Shown here one piece after another: positions 1 to 14,949 of a stretch of 64,000 nt of DNA; the stretch's first letter is position 1; every line of letters starts with the position of its first letter. The notes below the pieces were generated by a model. The model was given only the letters and a program-made list of their open reading frames with translations. It was not told the DNA's origin and made no database searches. The position numbers were made by a program, and so were the translations under genes. This DNA is from Glandiceps talaboti (taxonomy: Eukaryota > Hemichordata > Enteropneusta > Spengelidae), in assembly GCF_964340395.1 (NCBI RefSeq), contig NC_135550.1, positions 434,001 through 498,000 on the forward strand. Reading direction: 5' to 3'.

Positions 1-856
1 TCACACAATGGATATAAAGGGATTAACTTGGTCTAAAACAAAGGATTTTTAAAGGAATTAACTCAGTTGTTCTTCCTGTGGGTTATACTTCCATGCTTGT
101 AGTAACACAAACTCACTGTGTACAGGTCAGTGGAGGGAAACTTGTGCACGATCGGGGCGATTTTCAAATCGGAATTTTTACATGTGATTTTCAGCGTAAA
201 ATTCAAAATTTCAACATTGCCGAATCAAAACTGTCTCCCCTAACATCGTTTACAACTTAAATAAAGGTGCTGTTCATAGAAATTTTCAATAAATTTTGAC
301 TGTCGATACATTGTTTTATACAAGGACATGGCTGTGTGAACTCAAAACAGTTTATGTAGGGATCAGATTGCCGCAACGTTAGTTCAAAGTTCCGACTGCA
401 TATTTGCTCTTGAGGATAAGCATGTCGGCAAAAAGTGCCACTTTGGCATCCCGATTCGGACTCGCATACCTCCAACTTGTGGTCATTTTTTATTTTTTGG
501 GGGCATAAATTTAGCGGTAATTTTTTGTTGTTCTGTCAAATAATGAATTATATTTACTCAAACTAACTTTTCAAAAGGTATTGAGGTGACGACTTCAGAT
601 ATTTTAGAACACTTTCATTGCCGGTGCGGCACAGACTATTGCGTCGTAATCGGATTAGTGAGCCGTTAATTAATTTCGTTCAAATTATTATGACATAAAA
701 TAACATTTTTTATCAAATTTTCGCCCATTTTGACCATACAACCAGAATATATTAGTTTTGTAGGAACATGAATGTTGGTATTTTGTATTTTATTTGTGAT
801 ATAAATGTATTGTTTATTTGTGATATGACAATAAATAAGCAACACACAGTTTTTTT
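1..856. other. Non-coding stretch, no recognised feature
   Basis: AT-rich sequence with only short incidental open frames and no splice-flanked conserved coding. It lies upstream of the first visible PTPN14/21-like exon, so it is probably intronic. I looked for FERM-domain exons here and saw none. Confidence 0.4.
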
Positions 857-1999
<1,143 letters not shown>

Positions 2000-3875
2000 T
2001 TTTTAACGAAATTTTATCATTTTAACCTAAATTCTAGCTGTATATTTGATGGTTGGATGTGTGTAATTGGAAGTGTAATGTAGAAAATTTATTTGGCTTT
2101 AAAATGATACATAATTTTCAAAGATTAGGCAATTCTAAGTATTTTTATATCAATTTGATAACATAACACTCAGTCAAACTTTTATTATGTGTATGCTAAT
2201 GAGGGGCCTAGTGGATAGCATACAGTCCCATGGGGAGAATAGTGGTGAAAGAGTTAAAATACGAATGTTTTGTCTGTGTGTCTGTCTGTGTCTGTGTGTG
2301 TCTGTGTCATCATTTTCTAAAATTCGGCTGGCTCAATTGTAATGAAATTTGGAATATATAATCTCTAGGGTAATAGCTAGACCTGATTAGGTTTTGAGCC
2401 AGATCAATTAATGTTTAATTAGAGAAATTTGCATATTAATGAAATCAAATAATTAAGCAATATCTTAAGACTCCATACTTCAATTTCAATAAAAATTTTA
2501 GTATATTCATCAAACATAAGAAAATTCATTTGTCCTATAAAATTTGTTGGTGTACTGTAAAGTGTTAAGACAATATGAATTAATATAATTACACTAATAT
2601 TAATTTGAGTAAACTCGAAAGGCTGCCCTCAGCGGCCGGTCGCTGTCAATGGTTTTATATAGCATCTAGTCTTCCCGGGCCCAAATTAGCTGTTCGAACA
2701 GACCAAATCCGAAACGTTTGGTGAGTATACAAATACTATATATTTTTTAGATCTTCCCTTTGGCTCTAGTGTTTACATTTCAATTGAGTTATACCTTCAC
2801 GAAGTTCAATTCGTGAGAGAATGTAATGAAGACAAATGCGTATGCATGAACCTTGAGTGTAATATGGCAAGATGGCGTCCATGACGCGATCATGTTAACA
2901 GTATATATTGTAGTACTACTAGGTAGCGTTTGCTGTGATTTTGGGGCTTCTTCTGTGTTTGTGACATTGAATTCGGCGTGAACCAAATCCTACAATTCCT
3001 ACAATGTAACGCAAATAGAAGCAATTCACATCTAAATTGCAAAGTTGTGTGGGTTTTCAGCTAATTTACGCCTTACTTGGCATAAAATCGAACATACTCA
3101 CTCTACTCTAAGTCTAACCCTAGTCCTGCTTGCATACAGAGTGAGTCGTCCCTTCCTTCCCTTCGTTGAGGGTCGTGTCAGTAATAGAGACTTGCCAGCA
3201 TAACTATAGCTATTTTTCAGCGTACTTTCATCTACGTTACTGGAATTGTGTTGTTTGGTTCAGAATAAACATCGAAAACTCAAAAGGCTCAAAAATAGAA
3301 GAAAAAACGTTCAAAATTATAACAGGAAGTAAAAATTATTGCATAGCTGCTAGTTGATGGCATTACTATTAATTATGTACATTTGTTAGACGAAAGCTAT
3401 ACCTGAATTAAAAGCTGACACAATTTGACTAGAACATAATTTGAATTTGGGGTGGGAGATATGAGTCCATCTATTTTATTGGGGGACGGGGTATGATTCT
3501 GTTTTGTTTTGCATCTCACAGACTTGTACAAAGTAAAGGGTTTTGGATTGATCACAAAAATAATGTGCTTCATGATGTGGATATAAGTTGACCAAGGTTG
3601 TACTTGGCTGTTCAGTACTAGATTAGTAACGTTTTATAGATCTTGTTAGTGATTCCAAAAAACAATGACAACAATAAAATATTCTATTCTCAATATCAAG
3701 CTCGAGGTATCCTGAAATTTTTCAAAATGAAATATTCTACATTCATTCATACAATTTTGATCCCATAAATTCATGATTTAAATAAATACATCCTCATACA
3801 CTTGTATTTCATTTTGGAATAATTTATTAAAGTACAATGTTTGTATTGCAAATGTGGGCATGCACAATTATATTT
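2000..3875. other. Non-coding; one diverged dispersed-repeat fragment
   Basis: At ~2262-2460 a TCTGTG-rich tract is followed by sequence ending in ...GGCTCAATTGTAATGAAATTTG. This resembles, in reverse orientation, the repeat at 59290-59460. A short stretch at ~2915-2965 (TAGCGTTTGCTGTGATTTTG) recurs at ~33715-33740. Nothing else was recognised. Confidence 0.45.
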
Positions 3876-4988
3876 AGTCCCCGCGGACGAAGTCCGGAAC
3901 GGGGACTTATGGATTGGGTTCCGTCTGTCCGTCCGTGCGTCCGTCCATCCGTCCGTCCGCAGCCGTTTCTTGGAGATGGCTGTACCGATTTTTTTCAAAC
4001 TTGGTACAGGGGCAACATGCTATGGCATACATATGCACGTCAGTTTGATTTATGATACGATCCAATATGGCCGCCTAGCAGCCATTTTGTTTGCGAATTT
4101 TCCCTGTCTAAAGCCATAACTCAGACATGCTCACACAGATCTCATTCAGAGTTGGTATTAGGACAGTGTTCTATGGCATATATGTGCATATTCATTGTTG
4201 TCATGATACGATCCAATATGGCCGCCTGGCAGCCATTTTGTTTGTGAATTTTCATGTCCAAAGCCATAACTTAGACATGCTTGAACAGATCTCATTTAAA
4301 GTTGGTATTAGGACAGTGTTCTATGACATACATGTGCATATCCATTTTCATTGTGATACAATCCAATATGGCTGCCTGGCAGCCATTTTGTTTGCAAATT
4401 TTCCATGTCCAAAGCCATAACTCAGACATGCTTGAACAGATCTCATTCAAAGTTGGTATTAGGACAGTGTTCTATGACATACATGTGCATATCCATTTTC
4501 ATTGTGATACGATCCAATATGGCTGCCTGGCAGCCATTTTGTTTGCAAATTTTCCATGTCCAAAGCCATAACTCAGACATGCTTGAACAGATCTCATTCG
4601 AAGTTGGTATTAGGACAGTGTTCTATGACATACATGTGCATATCCATTTTCGTCATGATACGATCCAATATGGCTGCCTGGCAGCCATTTTGTTTGTGAA
4701 TTTTCCATGTCCAAAGCCATAACTCAGACATGCTTGAACAGATCTCATTCAGAGTTGGTATTAGGACAGTGTTCTATGACATACATTTGCATATCCATTT
4801 TCATATTGATATGATCCCCCATACCCGAACAATCCTTTCTTGTTGTAGGCATGTTCCATGTCCGACAAGCAGACACAACATATCTAAGTCTGTTTGATTT
4901 AGGTTCACAAGTGTTGTTGCGTGATCAGAGTAGTGCTAATTCCTTAAAACCCAATCATAGCGGGGACTATGTCATTCTCAATGGCTTG
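3876..4988 (+). mobile_element. Helentron-like element, family 2 (AGTCCCCGC)
   Basis: Starts AGTCCCCGCGGACG after TTT and folds back on itself within ~35 bp (GGGGACT). A (TCCG)n tract follows. Near the 3' end the start recurs inverted as GCGGGGACT, followed by a hairpin (GTCATT/AATGGC) and TTGTTT. A 151-bp unit is tandemly repeated inside. A shorter copy lies at 34010-34524 with a perfect hairpin. The layout is the same as family 1 although the sequence is unrelated. Confidence 0.6.
4117..4800. repeat. 151-bp internal tandem repeat
   Basis: About four and a half copies of a 151-bp unit containing CAGACATGCTTGAACAGATC and ATCCAATATGGC. Spacing between the AGACATG marks at 4273, 4424, 4575 and 4726 is exactly 151. 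The overlapping open frames here are artefacts of the repetition. Confidence 0.9.
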
Positions 4989-5005
4989 TTTGCTCAATAA
5001 TTTAA

Positions 5006-5106
5006 CAACAACAACAACAACAACCCCCCCCCCCACACACACACATTATACCACCACCACATACATACATACATACATACATACATACATACATACATAC
5101 ATACAT
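5006..5106. repeat. Compound simple repeats (ACA)n, poly-C, (CATA)n
   Basis: ACA trinucleotides, then a C run and AC repeats, then about twelve CATA units. Not coding. Confidence 0.95.
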
Positions 5107-5118
5107 TTGTTAACCTGG

Positions 5119-5331
5119 GGGTTTGCCTTGAGTTGTACTGTGACCCACACAAAAAGAAATATATAAAAGAATAGGAAAGTGTTTCAATTCAAAGAAAGCT
5201 ACGATTTTTGCACTTAATATATATAATTTGCCTTGAGTTGTACTGTGACCCACACAAAATGAAAAATATAAAAGAATAGGAAAGTGTTTCAATTAAAAGC
5301 TACGATTTTTGCACTTAATATAGATTATACT
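5119..5331. repeat. Two-copy tandem duplication (~108 bp)
   Basis: The segment beginning TTTGCCTTGAGTTGTACTGT and ending GCACTTAATAT appears twice back to back with few differences, which indicates a recent local duplication. Confidence 0.9.
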
Positions 5332-5360
5332 GTAACTTATTTCTCTATATACACAACAAT

Positions 5361-5361
5361 G

Positions 5362-5404
<43 letters not shown>

Positions 5405-5405
5405 A
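5361..5405. repeat. (ACG)n trinucleotide microsatellite
   Basis: About fourteen GAC/ACG units, ~400 bp upstream of the acceptor at 5803. Confidence 0.95.
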
Positions 5406-5803
5406 GACAACAACAACATAACATAAAAGAGTGGTTTAGTTACAAATCAATCCTATGTTCTCACTCAAACTGAAACCTTTTTTTTTTTCAGCTTCGTTAC
5501 CGGATCGAACACATTACGTGAACTTACAGTTCACTTCATGCTCTTCAAGATTCATTTGAGGTTAACCATGGTTCACATGTACACATCGTTCAGAAATAAA
5601 AATTATCATGGTGTATACCAAGTTCATAGTTCTCCTCAGCAACACAAATTTGTTTATACCATAGGTTTTTTTTAGATGTCTGATAAGCAAAAGCCGCTTT
5701 TAAAAAAGTGCCTGACATGGCCTTTGACATGGCTATTATTGACCATAATTCAAAAATCATTGTTTCACCACCATTATTTTCTGTCTTTGACTTGTGTTTA
5801 CAG

Positions 5804-7581
5804 ATAGAGTACAAATAACTCCACGGGAGGGTCAATTTACTCACTCACAACTCAGTCTAGATGCACCCAGTATAGAAAACATGTACACCAATGGTAGTGT
5901 TGCTCCTATTGATGGTAGTGGTAGTGTGTATAGTGCTACTAGTGTCAATTCATTAAACCAAGGTATTACCATACATGCACCGTCACCAGTGTCATCCAAT
6001 CCCAGCATTACAAGCAGTGAGGCAACAAGACAGGAATTGACGGCTGCTTTGCCACAATACCGACCCTCTCCTGAGTACAATGAAGCACTTGTCCGTGCTC
6101 ATAATAGACTGAATGCAATAAGTGATCAAAGTCAGAGTCTGAGCAATCTGGGACGAGCACATGCATATCAGCAACCAGAGACGATGGTGTACAGTCAACC
6201 TGAAATCAGGCAGCCTAGTCAGTATCATAATTTGAATCCGTATGGAACACATTTGAATTTGAATCTTGGTTCCCAAGGTTACAGCCATGGCTATGTGGAT
6301 AAGTCGACGGAGTCTCTGCCATATGTGCCTATGTCTTTGAGGAACAACAATACAGGAATAACACATACATACAGTACCCCTGAATTAACATCACAACACA
6401 TGCCACCTACCCATGATTACATCACCTCGAACATGCTTCTAAATAAGTATAAACCTCCACCAGCATACCCTAGGAATAGCACCAGTACACCAGATCTACC
6501 GATACAGTCCATGCAGTATCAAAATGTAAGTAGTAGTAGTCCTGATTTAGTCAGTAGGAGGTTGTTAGCTCAGATACCATTGTTGCATGAAACTGGCCCT
6601 ATGCAGAATACCGCAATGACAATCAATGTGAGTTCAGCATCAGGAAGTCTTGATACTTCACAGCATTCAATAGCCATACCAGCATTACAAGCTTTGAACT
6701 TGAACTCAGAGCAGTATTTAGAAGCTTTAGCACAGCTGCCGCCAGGAAGTGAGCCGACCATTCATATAAGTCGAGATGTGCAAACTGATATTACCCATGA
6801 GGACATAATCGATGACACAACAGTTTCTGAAGTTGATCCGATCTCAACTGCATCGTCACCGATGGAAATGAGAGAAAACTCACCTAAAGTGCCAATTTAT
6901 GACATTGAAAATAGCAATAGCACTGCTTTCATAGGTGAGAGTTCAGAACTGTGGGCAGACAATGATCCTGGTGAAGTCTCCTATCATTCAGACATAAGTA
7001 GTATTGCTGCCTTGGCTACAGCACAGTCAACTACATATCAAGAGCCTGTCATTTCAAATCCCACAATACAAACACTACCTCAGCATGTTGAAGCTGATGT
7101 CAAAATTAGGCAAGATGAACCAATGATGATAACGGAAGATGATTGTAATAGTCCAAGTTATGTACATATTATTGCTGCCCCTGGGGACCATACACATATG
7201 AAAGAAAACACTCTCCTCAGGAGGGTGCTCAATCATTCAGAAACATCCATAACAATGGAGAAAACTGTTGCCCTTGAAGCATTGGAAAGGTCACAAGCCA
7301 CACATGCAACTGACAAGGATGGTGCTGTAACTGCTTTACCCAAGGAACAGTTACAGACTAAAGTGAGCGGTGATTCTGTTGTAACACCAGGGACAAGTGG
7401 ATATAGTACATCTAATGACTCTGATGTAGATGATAGCTTGAAACGTGACAAAGGAGGTAAACTAACAGGTGTTCATATGGGACCATTAAAACTTGCTGCC
7501 ATGAATGGACTAACTCTGTCTAGGTTGATTGAATTACAAGATGCTGAGGATGATGATTCATATGCACCAAAAGATGCAAGG
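5804..7581 (+). CDS. PTPN14/21-like: PTPN14/PTPN21-like tyrosine phosphatase, linker exon
   Basis: Large internal exon of ~593 codons, open throughout. The acceptor is TTTGACTTGTGTTTACAG (ends 5803; the first codon is completed by one base from the previous exon) and the donor is AGG|GTATGT. It encodes the low-complexity region between the FERM and phosphatase domains, rich in Ser, Gln, Asn and Pro. Family marks include KPPPAYPRNSTSTPDLP (6448-6498), a PPxY WW-binding motif followed by STPDL as in vertebrate PTPN14/21, and PSPEYNEAL near 6065-6090. An acidic end (EDDDSYAPKDAR) leads into the catalytic-domain exon. In vertebrates the PPxY binds YAP, so a role in Hippo/junctional signalling is inferred. 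The FERM exons are outside the window. Confidence 0.88.
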
Positions 7582-7969
7582 GTATGTCATAATAGTTTTA
7601 TCCTTTCGAAGAAATTGAATTATGTTTTGCGTTTCATTTAAAGTTGAGAAAATTGTAGATAAGTGTATGCCTGTGCTACTGTACAAATCAAAAATCACTT
7701 TCTGACAACATCTAGCGAGCTTAGTGGTAACAGTATCATAGTATTAACACTGGGCTGGCACTCATACCTTACCAGCATGTATTAGCAGCTGGAAGTCTCA
7801 AAGCCAGCAACAGCCTCATGTTAACGCCCGGCTTGTGCAGTGTTACCATCAGACAGACACCAATTGGGGCTAGTGATTTCCAAAGGAATTCTTTAGCTGT
7901 ACTGTAATGCAAGGCTAGCCTGGTGTGAATGCTAGGCTGACACCAAACTTGCAAATCAGACAGGCACTC
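7582..7969. other. Start of the 7.4-kb intron
   Basis: GTATGT donor followed by non-coding sequence. From ~7750 a degenerate form of the following 54-bp repeat can be felt (GCTGGCACTCA, TGTGAATGC). No gene seen. Confidence 0.7.
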
Positions 7970-8726
7970 TTAAAGTGTGCTGTCATGCCAGACTACCCCA
8001 GTGTGAATGTCAGGTTGGGATTCTTACAGTGTGCTGTCATGCCAGACTAACCCAGTGTGAATGTCAGGTTGGGATTCTTACAGTGTGCTGTCATGCCAGA
8101 CTAACCCAGTGTGAATATCAGGTTGGAATTCTTACGGTGTGCTGTCATGCCAGACTAACCCAGTGTGAATATCAGGTTGGAATTCTTACAGTGTGCTGTC
8201 ATGCCAGACTAACCCAGTGTGAATATCAGGTTATGATTCTTAAAATGTGATGTCATGCCAGACTGACTCAGTGTGAATATCAGGTTGGAATTCTTAAAGT
8301 GTGCTGTCATGCCAGACTAACCCAGTGTGAATATCAGGTTACGATTCTTAAAATGTGATGTCATGCAAGACTAACCCAGGGTGAATATAAGGTTGGAATT
8401 CTTACGATGGGTTGAATTATACGCCAGACTAACTCGGTGTGAATGTCAGGTTGGGATTCTTACAGTGTGCTGTCATGCCAGACTAACTCAGTGTGAATGT
8501 CAGGTTGGGATTTTTACAGTGTACTGTCATGCCAGACTAACTCGGTGTGAATGTCAGGTTGGGATTCTTACAGTGTACTGTCATGCCAGACTAACTCAGT
8601 GTGAATGTCAGGTTGGGATTCTTACAGTGTGCTGTCATGCCAGACTAACTCAGTGTGAATGTCAGGTTGGGATTCTTACAGTGTACTGTCATGCCAGACT
8701 AACTCAGTGTGAATGTCAGGTTGATA
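7970..8726. repeat. 54-bp minisatellite, ~14 copies
   Basis: The unit contains TGCTGTCATGCCAGACTAAC then CAGTGTGAATGTCAGGTTGG. Because 54 is divisible by three, the array is open as an 18-residue peptide repeat (core CHARLTQCECQVGIL), but units vary without any sign of codon selection and there is no splice context. It is an intronic minisatellite. Confidence 0.9.
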
Positions 8727-8857
8727 AGGGACTAGCAAATCAGAAAAATAGTCGTTCAGCTATACTGAAATATCGAAATATATCAAAATCTACAAATTCC
8801 TTTAAATTCTTTACTGCAAGAAAAAGTGACTTGATGCTCAGTGAAAGAAAGGCGCCC

Positions 8858-11800
8858 CATAATGTGTATGGTTATCTTGTCATTACACTAGTCATAATGT
8901 GTATGGTTATCTTGTCACTACACTAGTCATAATGTGTATGGTTATCTTGTCACTACACCAGTCATAATGTGTATGGTTATCTTGTCACTACACTAGTCAT
9001 AATGTGTATGGTTATCTTGTCACTACACTAGTCATAATGTGTATGGTTATCTTGTCACTACACTAGTCATAATGTGTATGGTTATCTTATCACTACACTA
9101 GTCGTAATGTGTTTGGTTATCTTGTCATTACAGTAGTCATATTGTGTATGGTTATCTTGTCATTACACTAGTCATAATGTGTATGGTTATCTTGTCACTA
9201 TACCAGCCATAATGTGTATGGTTATCTTGTCACTACACTAGTCATAATGTGTATGGTTATCTTGTCACTACACTAGTCATATTGTGTATGGTTATCTTGT
9301 CATTACACTAGTCATAATGTGTATGGTTATCTTGTCACTATACCAGCCATAATGTGTATGGTTATCTTGTCATTACACTAGTCATAATGTGTATGGTTAT
9401 CTTGTCACTACACTAGTCATAATGTGTTGGGTTATCTTGTCACTACACTAGTCATAATGTGTTGGGTTATCTTGTCGCTACACTAGTCATAATGTGTATG
9501 GTTATCTTGTCATTACACTAGTCATAATGTGTTGGGTTATCTTGTCACTACAGTAGTCATAATGTGTATGGTTGTCTTGTCATTACACTAGTCATAATGT
9601 GTTGGGTTATCTTGTCTCTACAGTAGTCATAATGTGTATGGTTATCTTGTCATTATACTAGTCATAATGTGTATGGTTATCTTGTCACTACAGTAGTCAT
9701 AATGTGTATGGTTATCTTGTCATTACACTAGTCATAATGTGTTGGGTTATCTTGTCACTACAGTAGTCATAATGTGTATGGTTATCTTGTCATTATACTA
9801 GTCATAATGTGTATGGTTATCTTGTCACTACAGTAGTCATAATGTGTATGGTTATCTTGTCATTATACTAGTCATAATGTGTATGGTTATCTTGTCACTA
9901 CAGTAGTCATAATGTGTATAGTTATCTTGTCATTACACTAGTCATAATGTGTATGGTTATCTTGTCACTACACTAGTCATAATGTGTATGGTTATCTTGT
10001 CACTACACCAGTCATAATGTGTATGGTTCTCTTGTCATTACACTAGTCATAATGTGTATGGTTATCTTGTCACTACACCAGTCATAATGTGTATGGTTAT
10101 CTTGTCATTACACTAGTCATAATGTGTTTGGTTATCCTGTCACTACACTAGTCATAATGTGTATGGTTATCTTGTCACTACACTAGTCATAATGTGTATG
10201 GTTATATTGTCATTACACTAGTCATAATGTGTTGGGTTATCTTGTCACTACACTAGTCATAATGTGTATGGTTATCCTGTCATTACACCAGTCATAATGT
10301 GTATGGTTATCTTGTCATTACACTAGTCATAATGTGTATGGTTATCTTGTCACTACACTAGTCATAATGTGTATGGTTATCTTGTCACTACACTAGTCAT
10401 ATTGTGTATGGTTATCTTGTCATTACACTAGTCATAATGTGTATGGTTATCTTGTCACTACAGTAGTCATAATGTGTATGGTTATCTTGTCATTATACTA
10501 GTCATAATGTGTATGGTTATCTTGTCACTACAGTAGTCATAATGTGTATGGTTATCTTGTCATTACACTAGTCATAATGTGTTGGGTTATCTTGTCACTA
10601 CAGTAGTCATAATGTGTATGGTTATCTTGTCATTATACTAGTCATAATGTGTATGGTTATCTTGTCACTACAGTAGTCATAATGTGTATGGTTATCTTGT
10701 CATTATACTAGTCATAATGTGTATGGTTATCTTGTCACTACAGTAGTCATAATGTGTATAGTTATCTTGTCATTACACTAGTCATAATGTGTATGGTTAT
10801 CTTGTCACTACACTAGTCATAATGTGTATGGTTATCTTGTCACTACACCAGTCATAATGTGTATGGTTCTCTTGTCATTACACTAGTCATAATGTGTATG
10901 GTTATCTTGTCACTACAGTAGTCATAATGTGTATGGTTATCTTGTCATTACACTAGTCATAATGTGTTGGGTTATCTTGTCACTACAGTAGTCATAATGT
11001 GTATGGTTATCTTGTCATTATACTAGTCATAATGTGTATGGTTATCTTGTCACTACAGTAGTCATAATGTGTATGGTTATCTTGTCATTATACTAGTCAT
11101 AATGTGTATGGTTATCTTGTCACTACAGTAGTCATAATGTGTATAGTTATCTTGTCATTACACTAGTCATAATGTGTATGGTTATCTTGTCACTACACTA
11201 GTCATAATGTGTATGGTTATCTTGTCACTACACCAGTCATAATGTGTATGGTTCTCTTGTCATTACACTAGTCATAATGTGTATGGTTATCTTGTCACTA
11301 CACCAGTCATAATGTGTATGGTTATCTTGTCATTACACTAGTCATAATGTGTTTGGTTATCCTGTCACTACACTAGTCATAATGTGTATGGTTATCTTGT
11401 CACTACACTAGTCATAATGTGTATGGTTATATTGTCATTACACTAGTCATAATGTGTTGGGTTATCTTGTCACTACACTAGTCATAATGTGTATGGTTAT
11501 CCTGTCATTACACCAGTCATAATGTGTATGGTTATCTTGTCATTACACTAGTCATAATGTGTATGGTTATCTTGTCACTACACTAGTCATAATGTGTATG
11601 GTTATCTTGTCACTACACTAGTCATATTGTGTATGGTTATCTTGTCATTACACTAGTCATAATGTGTATGGTTATCTTGTCACTATACCAGCCATAATGT
11701 GTATGGTTATCTTGTCACTACACTAGTCATAATGTGTATGGTTATCTTGTCATTACACTAGTCATAATGTGTATGGTTATCTTGTCACTACACTAGTCAT

Positions 11801-14800
11801 AATGTGTTGGGTTATCTTGTCACTACACTAGTCATAATGTGTTGGGTTATCTTGTCGCTACACTAGTCATAATGTGTATGGTTATCTTGTCATTACACTA
11901 GTCATAATGTGTTGGGTTATCTTGTCACTACAGTAGTCATAATGTGTATGGTTGTCTTGTCATTACACTAGTCATAATGTGTTGGGTTATCTTGTCACTA
12001 CAGTAGTCATAATGTGTATGGTTATCTTGTCATTATACTAGTCATAATGTGTATGGTTATCTTGTCACTACAGTAGTCATAATGTGTATGGTTATCTTGT
12101 CATTACACTAGTCATAATGTGTTGGGTTATCTTGTCACTACAGTAGTCATAATGTGTATGGTTATCTTGTCATTATACTAGTCATAATGTGTATGGTTAT
12201 CTTGTCACTACAGTAGTCATAATGTGTATGGTTATCTTGTCATTATACTAGTCATAATGTGTATGGTTATCTTGTCACTACAGTAGTCATAATGTGTATA
12301 GTTATCTTGTCATTACACTAGTCATAATGTGTATGGTTATCTTGTCACTACACTAGTCATAATGTGTATGGTTATCTTGTCACTACACCAGTCATAATGT
12401 GTATGGTTCTCTTGTCATTACACTAGTCATAATGTGTATGGTTATCTTGTCACTACACCAGTCATAATGTGTATGGTTATCTTGTCATTACACTAGTCAT
12501 AATGTGTTTGGTTATCCTGTCACTACACTAGTCATAATGTGTATGGTTATCTTGTCACTACACTAGTCATAATGTGTATGGTTATATTGTCATTACACTA
12601 GTCATAATGTGTTGGGTTATCTTGTCACTACACTAGTCATAATGTGTATGGTTATCGTGTCATTACACCAGTCATAATGTGTATGGTTATCTTGTCATTA
12701 CACTAGTCATAATGTGTTTGGTTATCTTGTCATTATACTAGTCATAATGTGTATGGTTATCTTGTCACTACAGTAGTCATAATGTGTATGGTTATCTTGT
12801 CACTACACTAGTCATAATGTGTATGGTTATCTTGTCACTACACTAGTCATAATGTGTATGGTTATCCTGTCACTACACCAGTCATAATGTGTATGGTTAT
12901 CCTGTCACTACACCAGTCATAATGTGTATGGTTATCCTGTCATTACACCAGTCATAATGTGTATGGTTATCTTGTCATTACACTAGTCATAATGTGTATG
13001 GTTATCTTGTCATTACACTAGTCATAATGTGTATGGTTATCTTGTCATCACACTAGTCATAATGTGTTTGGTTATCTTGTCATTATACTAGTCATAATGT
13101 GTATGGTTATCTTGTCACTACAGTAGTCATAATGTGTATGGTTATCTTGTCATTACACTAGTCATAATGTGTATGGTTATCTTGTCATTACACTAGTCAT
13201 AATGTGTTTGGTTATCTTGTCATTATACTAGTCATAATGTGTATGGTTATCTTGTCTCTACAGTAGTCATAATGTGTATGGTTATCTTGTCATTACACTA
13301 GTCATAATGTGTTTGGTTATCTTGTCATTATACTAGTCATAATGTGTATGGTTATCTTGTCACTACAGTAGTCATAATGTGTATGGTTATCTTGTCATTA
13401 CACTAGTCATAATGTGTATGGTTATCTTGTCACTACACTAGTCATAATGTGTTGGGTTATCTTGTCACTACGCTAGTCATAATGTGTATGGTTATCTTGT
13501 CATCACACTAGTCATAATGTGTATGGTTATCTTGTCACTACACTAGCCATAATGTGTATGGTTATCTTGTCACTACACTAGTCATAATGTGTATGGTTAT
13601 CTTGTCACTACACTAGTCATAATGTGTATGGTTATCTTGTCATTACACTAGTCATAATGTGTATGGTTATCTTGTCACTACACTAGTCGTAATGTGTATG
13701 GTTATCTTGTCATTACACTAGTCATAATGTGTATGGTTATGTTGTCACTACACTAGTCATAATGTGTATGGTTATCTTGTCACTACACTAGTCATAATGT
13801 GTTTGGTTATCTTGTCATTACACTAGTCATAATGTGTATGGTTATCTTGTCACTACACTAGTCATAATGTGTATGGTTATCTTGTCATCACACTAGTCAT
13901 AATGTGTATGGTTATCTTGTCATTACACTAGTCATAATGTGTTTGGTTATCTTGTCATTATACTAGTCATAATGTGTATGGTTATCTTGTCACTACAGTA
14001 GTCATAATGTGTATGGTTATCTTGTCATCACACTAGTCATAATGTGTATGGTTATCTTGTCACTACACTAGTCATAATGTGTATGGTTATCTTGTCACTA
14101 CACTAGTCATAATGTGTATGGTTATCTTGTCATCACACTAGTCATAATGTGTATGGTTATCTTGTCATTACACTAGTCATAATGTGTTTGGTTATCTTGT
14201 CATTATACTAGTCATAATGTGTATGGTTATCTTGTCACTACAGTAGTCATAATGTGTATGGTTATCTTGTCATCACACTAGTCATAATGTGTATGGTTAT
14301 CTTGTCACTACACTAGTCATAATGTGTATGGTTATCTTGTCATCACACTAGTCATAATGTGTATGGTTATCTTGTCACTACACTAGTCATAATGTGTATA
14401 GTTATCTTGTCACTACACTAGTCATAATGTGTATCGTTATCTTGTCATCACACTAGTCATAATGTGTATGGTTATCTTGTCATCACACTAGTCATAATGT
14501 GTATGGTTATCTTGTCACTACACTAGTCATAATGTGTATGGTTATGTTGTCACTACAGTAGTCATAATGTGTATGGTGATCTTGTCACTACACTAGTCAT
14601 AATGTGTATGGTTATCTTGTCACTACACTAGTCATAATGTGTATGGTTATCTTGTCATTACACTAGTCATAATGTGTTTGGTTATCTTGTCATTACACTA
14701 GTCATAATGTGTATGGTTATCTTGTCACTACACTAGTCATAATGTGTATGGTTATCTTGTCACTACACTAGTCATAATGTGTATGGTTATCTTGTCACTA

Positions 14801-14912
14801 CACTAGTCATAATGTGTATGGTTATCTTGTCACTACACTAGTCATAATGTGTATGGTTATCTTGTCACTGCACTTGTCATAGTTTGTATGGTTATCATGT
14901 CACTGCAGTAGT
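8858..14912. repeat. 35-bp satellite array, ~173 copies
   Basis: An unbroken 6-kb array of a 35-bp unit containing TAATGTGTATGGTTATCTTG and a variable part (CACTACACTAGTCA, CATTACACTAG, CACTACAGTAG, CATTATACTAG, CACTACACCAG). Rare variants recur at exact multiples of 35: GTTCTC at 10026, 10866, 11251 and 12406 (24, 11 and 33 units apart), and GTATAGTT at 9916, 10756, 11141 and 12296 with the same spacings. Multi-unit blocks have therefore been duplicated (higher-order structure). It ends ~37 bp before the acceptor of the next exon. Confidence 0.97.
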
Positions 14913-14949
14913 CAGAAAATGAGAAGAATTTGACACATTTTTATTACAG

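Noticed and set aside
78-260. Possible upstream FERM-domain exon
   Set aside because: The peptide does not resemble FERM sequence and lacks a convincing donor.
4117-4722. Overlapping ~95-residue ORFs with repeated sequence
   Set aside because: The 151-bp tandem repeat is not a multiple of three, so the frames are the same DNA read in turn. No conserved protein.
7975-8926. ORFs of repeated CECQVGILTVCCHARLTQ resembling a Cys-rich repeat protein
   Set aside because: A 54-bp intronic minisatellite. The length is a multiple of three, units drift without codon bias, and the frame runs into the next satellite.
8858-14912. Regular 35-bp periodicity resembling a CRISPR array
   Set aside because: There are no unique spacers. 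The unit is contiguous and the genome is an animal's.
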